Source: Tricholomella constricta
Taxonomy: Eukaryota; Basidiomycota; Agaricomycetes; Agaricales; Lyophyllaceae
Direction: 5' to 3'
Assembly: GCA_013368375.1 (NCBI GenBank)
Contig: JAACJP010000011.1
Coordinates: forward strand, 620,001 to 684,000
DNA: 64,000 nucleotides
Notes under the pieces: model-generated
Databases searched by the model: none
The model's input: the letters and a program-made list of their open reading frames with translations, nothing else
What the model was told of the DNA's origin: nothing
Shown here: in pieces, positions 55,801-64,000 of the stretch
Numbering within the stretch: the stretch's first letter is position 1
How the letters are laid out: the number at the start of each line of letters is the position of its first letter
Position numbers and translations under genes: made by a program

Positions 55801-56575
55801 AAAGAAATACCACATACACAACATTCGGATCTCAGGTTATAACTCCAGAGCCAACGGACTCGTCGAGCGGTCCCATTTCGACGTTCGACAGTCCCTTTTC
55901 AAAGCCGCCGACGGAAACGAAAGCAAATGGTCGCAATCAGCTTATACGGTTTTCTGGGCCGAACGGGTCACAATCCGCAAACGAATGGGATGCTCCCCCT
56001 ACTACGCCGCGACAGGTACTCAACCCCTTCTGCCGCTCGATATCGTTGAAGCCACGTACCTCCAACCGCCACCCGACTCTATCCTGTCCTCCACCGACCT
56101 CTTGACGCGACGCGCGATCGCCTTACAAAAACGAACGACCGACCTAGAGCGACTACATTCAGACGTATACGCGGCGCGAAGACAAGCGGCGATTCGCTTT
56201 GAACTTAAACACGCCAGAACCTTGCGCGACTATAACTTTAAACGCGGAGACCTCATCCTGATGCGCAACACGAAAATCGAGAAGTCGCTCAACCGCAAAA
56301 TGCGATCTAGATACCTAGGACCGCTCGTCGTGATCGCGCGAAACCGCGGGGGCGCCTACATCCTCTGCGAACTGGACGGCACCGTCTTACACCGACCTGT
56401 AGCAGCGTTCAGACTCGCGCCCTACTTCGCGCGAAACAACATCCTCCTACCCGACAGCGCTCTGGACATAGACACCAAGCGACTCAGAGAACTGGAAGCA
56501 ACAACAATCACCGACGACGAAGACCGACCCGAAGTCGTAGACGACGACTCCGAATCGGAAGACGAGCAAAACTAG
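52812..56575 (+). pseudogene. Element B pol: RT, RNase H, integrase, one nonsense codon
   Basis: The frame is continuous from the frameshift site to 56575 apart from TGA at 54644-54646. RT motifs: RSRWFCTLKKNGKFRLVHSL, AMLDLFVGYDE, TFQTPFGALRLVTLPMGWTN and the active site YIDDAA (53954-53971). RNase H starts VILAVDTSHIAVGFYLCQ. The stop falls in RNase H between FQALGAL and LYVIGVRNLVVEVD; Arg is usual there, so CGA to TGA is likely. Integrase has the zinc-binding segment HDNLGHKRF...CHICQ and the catalytic D (MYIDTMHLP), D (IVTDNGPAF) and E (GLVERSHFD). An acidic tail ends it; no chromodomain is evident. Apart from the stop it looks complete, about 1250 codons. Confidence 0.92.
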
Positions 56576-56922
56576 CCGCTCAACCTCCGACTACCCGTAT
56601 ACCCCTTTTTTTTTTAATGATATTTCGACATCTATCCCTCTCCGGTTTCTACTTAAACGTCCCACGACCCGACCATTCGCGAAGTCCAACACCCCGAACG
56701 ACAGTTTTTCCTTTCGTTCTTTTAACCCCCACTCAATTTTCAGGATTACACACACTTAATACCTGACTCCGCAGGAAAACAACACAGCGTATATTACATT
56801 TTAGCCCATTTTACGGGCTCCGACAGGTATACATACTAAACAGAAAAACGCGACGCCTCTAGTGGAGGAACGAAGCGGCCACGACACCAAGAAACCCGAA
56901 CACAACCGACAACCACCGGCAT

Positions 56923-59038
56923 CTACCCTTCAAACCCCGAGTCGCCTCTCCACTCCTCGTCATCGCCCTCTTCGTCGGTCTCTTCTGCCTCCTCTTCCGA
57001 ATCCGCGTCGTCGTCGCTCTCCGAAAAATCGACCCCGTCCGCTCGCATCAACTCGGCGCATCGCCGACGGAGCGCAGTGATCGCGCTTGCCGTTCCGGCG
57101 AATTGCTCGCGCACCCGAATGAGGCTCCAGCGGGCGATCTCCTGCCGCGATTCCCAGAGATGCAGCTCTTGGATTAACGACCGCAACAGTGCGTTGCGCG
57201 ACATTAGAGCCCGGTCGATGTCAGCCAGGGGAAGTGAGGCGACACGCGACAGATCAGTGGCGTAGCCTAAGCCATCCAGATCACGGTTGCGCGGAAGGCT
57301 GGTCCCACGGGGTACACGACCGCCGTGGACGAAGCTAGCGCCCATGCCGGACTCCTCAGCGGCGTATTGTGCGGACTGGAGGGCACCTGCGGTCGGCCCG
57401 TAGTCGTCGTCGCTGAGCACAGTTAGGTCGCGCGCTCGACGACGAGCGACAGAGGGCGACGCGGCCTCCGCATCTTCCTCGGAGTCCTCCACGACGGACT
57501 TGGAGGCGACGCGACGACGACTTCGGTGACGCGAATCCTTGACGACCGACGCGCCGGGCTTGTACTTAACCGTCTCGCACCGTTTAGAAAAAATCTTGCA
57601 TCGCGCGCAGATTCCGCCCTCAGGTTTCTGAAAGCAATCAACGGCGGCGTCTGCGCAGCGATCACACTACAACGCCGTCAGAATACGACCGACCCGACGA
57701 AGCACGCGACGACGTACCGGCTCGTCGCGAACGAAGTGGTTCGGATGGGCGACTTTGAATTCCTCAAGTCGCTCCAACCACTTGAAATCCGCAGCGGCCT
57801 TCCGGGCAGCAGTAGTCTGTCGCGCTTCTTGGCCACCGCTGTCCCCTTCTTCTCAGACGCCTTCCCAAACTTGGCCGCCCCGGACGCTTTCTCTACCTTG
57901 ACTGCCAATTCCACTGCCTCGGCCGCGGACCCCTCACCTTCGTCGGCGACAGCACGCTTCCGCTTACGGCTAGAGGACGCTGGCGCTGTGTCGATGAGGA
58001 CGATAGGCGACCCACCTACTGGAAGTGTTAGAGGAAGCCCGTCGGACGGACTGAAGGCGACGCCCGAACCGAGCACGAACTCACCCGTGGTACCGACTTT
58101 CGGACGACTACCTCCGGCCGACATGTGGGGCAGGGTAACCGGACGGTACTCGGGGTCGTGCACGCTCGATACCTTAGCCCTCGTTTTGGCCTTTGCCTTG
58201 GCAGGAGCGGAAGCGGCGCGCGGTGCAGAGGATCCCTGATCAAGCATGACGAAGTCGGGCGACCGAGGAGAACGCGACATGAGAGGGTCCCGCATCGGCT
58301 CCAGAACTTCCCGCCCCATTCGCTCTGCCATCGCCGCGACCCTAGCCGCCTCCGACCCTTGCACGAAATCCGCTATGGTCTGGGTGTCCTTGCCAGTAGT
58401 ACCAACGACGTCGCCCTCCGCTGCACCCGGCCCCGGAAGGGGGGTGGTGTTACCGACGGTAGTACTGGGCGGAGCGGCGCTGCCAGCCGTCGCGGGAGCC
58501 TCTACCGTAGGGGCCGTCGAACTCAGTGCCGACACAGCCACAGCCGTCGTCTCAGCGCCAGGCATAGACAGACCCAGACCCGTAAGTGGGGCCGCCACAC
58601 TTGTCGACGCTAACGGGTCCTCGGGCGCCACCGATTGCGACGCGCGTATGTTGGCCGCTGCACCCAAGCGTATACGACGCTCGTGTCGCCGGCGCGCGTT
58701 CTCACTCTGGGAAGGCTGGATGAGTTGACCACCCACAGACCAGTCAAAGCAACTGAACAACGCCGCACCTCAGGTTCTAGCCCACCGAATGGCCCCTTCC
58801 ACTCAGCATCCCCCCCTATGACGGACCAGACAGCCCGCAATGCAGGCTCCTCATCAGCCCACACCCAACGCGGTCCCTGGCCCTCCTGGGCACGTAGCGC
58901 CGTCACTCCCTGTAGCAGCCCCTCAAGTATGGCGAGGCGTGCTTGGCGCGGCGCATCATCGGGCAGCGCTCGCCAGTTGTCCCAATCACCCTGGAGGTCC
59001 TCGAGAATGAGCCCGTAGTTCGGGGGCAGGTCAGCCAT
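56923..59038 (-). CDS. Antisense gene 1 in element B: six-cysteine (Zn2Cys6-like) protein
   Basis: Read against pol, it starts at 59038 (MADLPPNYGLILEDLQGDWD). Exon 1 has DWDNWRALPDDAPRQARLAI and PRWVWADEEPALRAVWSVIG, ending at LEPE before a 62-nt intron. A long Ala/Ser/Pro-rich exon follows (about 58690-57720) with the basic SSRKRKRAV patch. A segment LERLEEFKVAHPNHFVRDEP is in another frame from that exon, so an unseen intron or a frameshift lies near 57830. After a last intron comes CDRCADAAVDC...CARCKIFSKRC (57666-57577), exact CX2CX6CX8CX2CX6C spacing. The C-terminal part has DLDGLGYATDLSRVASLPLA, DIDRALMSRNALLRSLIQEL and an acidic tail; stop at 56923. It is paralogous to the gene at 59435-60731. 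A nuclear DNA-binding role is inferred from the cysteine spacing only. Confidence 0.7.
57577..57666 (-). other. Zn2Cys6-like motif of antisense gene 1
   Basis: Six cysteines spaced CX2CX6CX8CX2CX6C, within the consensus for fungal binuclear zinc clusters. The basic residues usual between cysteines 2 and 3 are missing (ADAAVD), so DNA binding of the classical kind is uncertain. Confidence 0.75.
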
Positions 59039-59185
59039 GCCTGCCGACGTGTGAGAGAAAACAAAAAGAGGGAACCGAGGAAGCCTGAGGGCCTTGCAAA
59101 CATGACGCGCCGTCAAATTCAGTTGCACCGCCACCGCCGTCACACGCCACACACGCGTCAATTCTAAAAATTTCTGGCAAACCAG

Positions 59186-59233
59186 ACTCCGGGCCGACTG
59201 GGGACAGCCGGCATTTCAAGTAAAGAGGAGACA
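59186..59233 (+). repeat. Internal copy of the polypurine-tract region
   Basis: GACTGGGGACAGCCGGCATT, then TCAAGTAAAGAGGAGA, matches the segment directly before the 3' LTR (about 60853-60891) with only a few changes. Here it is followed by non-LTR sequence. It lies about 190 bp upstream of antisense gene 1. Confidence 0.88.
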
Positions 59234-59434
59234 TGACCTACAGATGGAGCGACCCGACACCACCGACAACAAAACCGACCGACACGACGAACCGACCTGC
59301 GACCTGCGCCACTTAAGGAAGCTCGAATTATAAAGAACGACCCAATTTTAGGGCCCGAACAACAAAATAGGTATATACGGAATACGCGACCGATAACGAA
59401 CACAACCCGACCGCAAAACACAAGAAACCCGAAG

Positions 59435-60731
59435 TCAAGGCGACAAACCCTCGCCACTATCGTCGCGTACGCCACCGCCGACACCGCGTCCACTGCCGCT
59501 GCCCCCACTCCTTGAATTACCCATCGCAGACGCGCCAACTAACTCTGCGTGCCGGGCCTGAAGCAAGTCAAGGGCCGACGACGTAGACACGACCTGCTCG
59601 TAAAGCTGACGGGATGACGAACGCATGACCTCTTGGCGCGATTCAAGGACTTGAATTTCCTGGACCAAAGTACGCAAGAAAACGGTGCGCGCCGAAAGCG
59701 CCCGATCTACATCGGCAAGACCGAACCGCGAAATAACCGACAACGGCTGGGTGAAGCCCAAACCACGCAAATCTTCGTTACGAAGGAAGTCCTCAGGGCG
59801 AAACACCGGACCCTGATAAAGGAGACCCGCACCCCGGTCTACCGAATCCGCAGAACGAGTCACGACAAGGCGCTGGGGGGCCCTCGCCAGATCGGGCAAA
59901 CGGACCTCGTCGAACAGCGGAGGGGGCATACACGTGTCGCAAAAGTGTCCCACTACTGAGCACGACACAAACTGGTGCGGAGCTGGCCGAAACGACCCCA
60001 CCTCGTTCGTCTTGCACCGTCTAGATTGAATCTCGCAAACCGCGCAAACGTCAATGTCGCTGCGCTGAATGCAGTCCAAGCCGTAGCTCACACAACGATC
60101 GCACTAGCCAATAAATGAACGAAAGAACAAGGACACAAGAGGACCGACGACTTACCGCTTCGCTACGAGTGTAATGCTCAGGGTACTCCTTCTTAAATTC
60201 CTCGAGACGTGCCAGCCACAAACGGTGTCGCATCCCTTGTGCCGCCAATACCGACTCCCCGGAGATCTCGACGACAGACTCTTCTTCGTCCCTGTCCCCA
60301 ACAGAGGAAGCGCACGAACGCTCCCGAACGACAGGCCCTGCCGCTCCTTCAGCAAAGGCGGCGCGCGTACGGGCGACCGTCTCTCGGGGAGGGTAATCGG
60401 ACTACCAACTAGCGCGTTAGTACTCTGCAGAAACGACCAAATAACCAGCAAGCGAACGCACACTCGGTTCTAGGTCCGCGAACCGCTCGGACCATTCGGG
60501 GTCGGACTCGATCGTAGACCATATGTTAGACAATGCCTCTTCCTCGTCGCCCCACATCCAACGCCAGGGACTAGCCACCGGCGACCTCAGCACTTCGAGG
60601 CTGTTCGACAAGTATTGTAGCACACGGGTGCGCGCGTAACGAGGGGAGTCGGCCGACAGCGACTGCCATTCGTCCCAGTCTCGTTCCAAGAAGCGGAGAG
60701 TGCGCTGAAGATCGACAGGAGGTCTCGACAT
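59435..60731 (-). CDS. Antisense gene 2 in element B: paralogue of antisense gene 1
   Basis: It starts at 60731 (MSRPPVDLQRTLRFLERDWD); an upstream in-frame ATG at 60824 is possible. Exon 1 has ERDWDEWQSLSADSPRYART and WRWMWGDEEEALSNIWSTIE, ending near LEPS at an intron with a strong ACTAAC branch point. The next exon is shorter than in gene 1 and ends with LWLARLEEFKKEYPEHYTRS then GTAAGT. The last exon begins CDRCVSYGLDC...CAVCEIQSRRC (60103-60014), the same CX2CX6CX8CX2CX6C spacing. It continues with DLRGLGFTQPLSVISRFGLA, DVDRALSARTVFLRTLVQEI and a Gly/Ser tail; stop TGA at 59435-59437. N-terminal block, cysteine motif and C-terminal helices all match gene 1 in order. It lacks most of gene 1's Ala/Pro-rich middle. 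Its start is about 160 bp inside the 3' LTR edge. Confidence 0.72.
60014..60103 (-). other. Zn2Cys6-like motif of antisense gene 2
   Basis: CX2CX6CX8CX2CX6C, spacing identical to the motif at 57577-57666. Residues between differ (VSYGLD, IQRSDIDV), yet both begin CDRC and end in (R/K)RC. Confidence 0.75.
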
Positions 60732-60877
60732 AACGATGGGTAAACCAATCAAGAACCTGAGTATATATAGGTCGCCAGCGCGTCGGCACCGCCACTTCCT
60801 CCTACCCCTGCCCCTCTTTTCCAAGACGAACGCCCCCTGACCGATGCACGGGACCGACTGAGGACAGTCGGTATTTC

Positions 60878-60891
60878 AAGTAAAGAGGAGA
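60878..60891 (+). other. Polypurine tract of element B
   Basis: AAGTAAAGAGGAGA directly abuts the 3' LTR start (TGATGAG, 60892), the expected place for plus-strand priming. Confidence 0.85.
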
Positions 60892-61937
60892 TGATGAGCA
60901 CCGTCCCGCGCTGTACACAGAACCTGCCCATAATACGGACAACAACCGCTGCGCCATGACGAACACGGTCCCGGATGCGACCAAAGCACCGAACCGACCG
61001 ACCGACAATACGACCGACCGACCGACAATACGACCAAACGACCGACGCACCGACCAAGAAACAGAGTAACTTGAAACGCCAGTTCTCCTCTCTGGGCGCA
61101 CGGAGCACGGAACGCCGTATAACCTGTCAACGACCGCGCACGTTTGTGTGCCAAGGTCTCAACCCGGCGACAACCAAACCCGATTTGAAATTATCATCGG
61201 AAACACCTTTGCCCAGCCATTCGCAGAGAGGATCCGGCCGTACCACGGAGTTCCGCACCCAAGAGCCACTAACCGATCGCAAAGCCACCACCGATCATAC
61301 ATCCGACCCGACACCGCGAGCCGATCAAAAGCCCCTTTGCCGAGCCAAAGAGCGCCACACTCTCTAAAAAGCGTCGCGCGGTACCAAGCTTGGCGGCGCT
61401 TCTCACAATAAACTAGTAAAACACCTGCCTCACCGGCTCGCGAGAGGCGAGTCGGTCGCATAGTATAAAAACATACCCTATGTACTACCTACCTGGGCCA
61501 GTGAATTACAGCCCGTATTTTCCCTCACACTCAGAGTGAATAGCTCGAAACCGTCGTCTCTGTCGTCTCTGCACCGTCCTCATCGTACAAACCGTCGCCA
61601 CTGTCATAAATCTCGTAACTGCCGTCTCTGCCGCCTCGTACTCGTCGCCCGAACCCGTGAGTTCTCCATATTAACCTCGTCCGTCTCGTTGTCGCACGAC
61701 CGACACCCAAAGTCGCGTCGCCGACCCGTTCCACTCGGGAACGTCGTGTTCCATCGCCCCCGTCGCGTTGTTGTCGGTTCGGCTAGCTGCGAGTCGGATC
61801 GTCTCTTACCTTCGTCAAACAACCCTTACAAGCCCTGCACACTCGCGTGTTTGGGAACTTTTAACATTTCTCGCCCCCCATAGTTGTTAGTTGTTTTGTT
61901 GTTGTGCACAGCACCTACAGGCCTTCTAGCGCTATCA
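60892..61937 (+). repeat. 3' LTR of element B
   Basis: 1046 bp, TG...CA, nearly identical to 48977-50043. TATAAAAA is at 61464-61471. Differences from the 5' LTR are clustered around 61804-61835, in the CGACCGA tandem units, and in the C-run. Confidence 0.93.
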
Positions 61938-64000
61938 CCGCAGGGTAATGTCTGGCTGGACACTCCCTGACAGATGGACACAGGCGCACGAGAAGGCCTT
62001 CTTGGAACTCAAACGGCTACTGACATCCGAACCGGTGCTCCGAGCGCCAAAATGGGACGGCACTCACTTTATAATCACCAGTGACGGGTGCCAAGACGCG
62101 TTCGGAGCCGTGCTCGCGCAGAAATTCACGACAGAGCTGCCTGGGGGGAAGAGTGTTACCAAGCTGCACCCGCTGGGATTCGCATCGAAACGAACCTCGC
62201 GGGCCGAAGGGAAGTACAAGCCCTTCCTACTAGAATTTGCTGCGCTGAAGTTCGCACTCGACAAGTTTTCCGATGTCGTATGGGGCTTCCCCGTAGAAGT
62301 GGTGACAGACTGCCAAGCACTGAGAGACGTCCTCACCAACGACAAGCTCAGCGCTACACACGCGCGCTGGCGAGACGGGATACTAGCGCACCAGATCGTG
62401 GACGTACGCCACGTCCCTGGACGCACAAATGTTGTCGCAGACGGCCTCAGTCGAGTTGCGGAGGGCACACCAAATACACCAGGGGATGGAAGTGATTGGA
62501 CGGTCAGCGAAGACTGGGAAGCGGTAACGGGCCTTGTCCATGACATCTTCATGGTGGCTGGTATCTCAGACGCCGACGCGCTAGTCCATCGTTTCGCAGA
62601 TGAACCAATGTTCAAGGAGGTCGTCGAGTCCCTGCGCGAACTGGACGAAGGGACAACAACGCGGGAACGAAGACGAGCTAAACACCGTGCCATGGACTAT
62701 ATGATAGATGGAGATCGACTATACAAGGTCGGAGGGGGACCCAAAGCGCGAGCGAGAGCACGAGTGGAGTGCGTCACACGCGGCGAAGCCATCGAGATGG
62801 CGCGGGCAGAACATCGGAAAGGAGGGCACTGGGGACGGGACGCGATCAAGAGGAGGCTAATGGATACGATATGGAGCCCAGGCCTCGACGCATCCATCAT
62901 GGAAGGCATCAAGGACTGTGGAAAATGCAAGAACTTCGGGGGTACGCACCTCCACTCTCTGCTGAACCCAATAACGCGCAGACACCCCTTCGAGCTCCTG
63001 GTCGGCGATTACCTCTCCTTACCGGCAGGAACAGGGGGTTTCCAAATGGTCGGCCTTTACCTCGACACGTATTCCCAACACGTGTGGGGCCACAAGTTCA
63101 AGACAGCTGGAACGGCGAAAACCACGATCAGCTCGCTAGAGCGCATCTTCCAGGACTTCGCGCCGTCGGAAGCGCTCATGGTCGACGGGGGAAGACACTT
63201 CGACAACAAAGACGTACGGGAGTTTTGCGGGAAGTGGGGAACGGAGACACATGTCGTTCCGGCCTATTCACCATGGGTGAATGGGCTGGTAGAAGGTACA
63301 AACAAGATATTGCTTCACGTCTTGAAACGACTCTGCGCTCCAGACCTAGATGAAGCCGAGTATGACGCCATGTCGATAGCAGACCTTCCAAAGACATGGC
63401 CCAAATACTTGGACGAGGCGATCCGAATCCTCAACTGGAGGATGCTCCCGGCGTTCCACCACACGCCAAAGGAACTGCTACTCGGACTCGTCGTGGGCAC
63501 ACCGAAATCAAGCACCGAGGATAGCACATCAGTGCTGAAAACAGACGACGTCAACGTGCAGCTCGCATACGCTGCGCAACAACGGCTGGATGGCTACGCT
63601 GCCGTGGTGCACCATGCCGTGAAACGGAAAGTGGCTTTCGACAGGAGTCTTAACAGAAACAAGCAGGGAAATAACATTCCGACGAGGGCAACTGGTACAG
63701 ATCTACCGCAGCGACCTTGACTATACCTTCAAAACCGAACGCAAGCTCCTCCCAAAGTGGTCCACACCCCACCGCATCAGGGAATGCGTGGTCAACTCCT
63801 ACACACTCGAAACACTCGACAGAACTGCGCTGAACAGGAGGTTCAGCGCAAGGTGGCTGCGCGAGTTCACAGCACGGAAAGGGACGGAGTTGGCGCGCGC
63901 ACAAGCAGAGCTGATGAAACGAGTCGAGAAGGAGGAACTGGAGGCACGGAGGGCCGAGGAGGAATCGGTCGAGAGGGAAAGGGAGAAGGAGAAGGACGAG
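61938..64000 (+). pseudogene. Gypsy element A, pol part 2: RNase H and integrase (runs off the window)
   Basis: The first four bases are the right target copy. From 61942 the frame continues element A's pol: RNase H with HFIITSDGCQDAFGAVLAQK, LLEFAALKFALDKFSDVVW and VVADGLSRV. Integrase follows with HRKGGHWGRDAI...CGKCKNFGG, catalytic D (ELLVGDYLSLP), D (ALMVDGGRHFDN) and E (NGLVEGTNK). At about 63666-63668, in a run of three G, the reading shifts by one base: the integrase C-terminal segment (EITFRRGQLVQIYRSDLDYT) is in a new frame. It then stays open to the window edge, ending in a Glu/Lys/Arg-rich helix. The shift looks like one extra G. With the missing 5' end, this copy is dead. Confidence 0.88.

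Larger units (their letters stand above)
48977..61937 (+). mobile_element. Gypsy LTR retrotransposon B (12,961 bp) inserted in element A
   Basis: It is bounded by two direct LTRs that start TGATGAGCACCG and end CTATCA, with CCGC duplicated on both flanks (48973-48976 and 61938-61941). Inside are a primer-binding site, gag-protease, a -1 frameshift signal, pol (RT, RNase H, integrase), a 4.3 kb region with two antisense genes, and a polypurine tract. Domain order places it in Ty3/Gypsy. The LTRs differ by about 20 substitutions and a few small gaps by eye, so the insertion is fairly recent but not fresh. Pol has one stop, so this copy would need help in trans. It is long for a Gypsy element, the excess being the antisense region. 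Confidence 0.95.

Noticed and set aside
56576..56922. Search for an envelope-like gene after pol of element B
   Set aside because: No signal peptide or membrane segment is present; the region contains a T-run and the 3' end of antisense gene 1.

Overview
The window is nuclear DNA from a filamentous basidiomycete, most likely an Agaricomycete. Genes carry many 50-60 nt GT-AG introns, the host genes are fungal, and there is a CxC5-type gene of the kind that accompanies KDZ transposons in mushrooms. All calls come from reading the sequence; no database search was possible.

0-7 kb: an intact Ty1/Copia Gag-Pol frame with its 3' LTR region, then an intron-rich GDSL/SGNH esterase gene whose 5' end looks damaged. 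7-33 kb is the host-gene island: a BSC6/FucP-like MFS transporter (-), an ELYS-domain nuclear pore protein (+), ATP10 (-) and histone H2A (+) sharing a 206 bp divergent promoter, a DHA1-type MFS transporter (-), a GT61-type glycosyltransferase (-), a paralogous MFS transporter (+), SEC24 with an N-terminal WW domain (+), and a bHLH transcription factor (-). An intron-containing tRNA-Thr(AGT) closes the island.

34-47 kb is a retroelement graveyard. It holds two gag remnants, a Copia RT/RNase H remnant, a 93-bp coding minisatellite, a CxC5 remnant and two multi-exon genes of unknown function. Most of the nonsense codons in the decayed frames are TGA, as expected from CGA to TGA change.

47.3-64 kb is a nested pair of Gypsy elements. 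Element A (pol only, 5'-truncated) is split by element B, a 12,961 bp element (48977-61937) with about 1.05 kb LTRs and a 4-bp target duplication. Removing B and one target copy restores A's frame exactly. B has Gag-PR (zinc knuckle, DSG protease), a textbook -1 frameshift signal, and a pol (RT, RNase H, integrase) broken by one TGA. Between pol and the 3' LTR, B carries about 4.3 kb holding two paralogous ANTISENSE genes. Both encode a shared N-terminal domain, an identically spaced six-cysteine (Zn2Cys6-like) motif and a shared helical C-terminal domain. Each has a copy of the polypurine-tract region just upstream, so gene plus tract appears to have duplicated as a module. This antisense pair inside an LTR retrotransposon is the strongest candidate here for an undescribed system.
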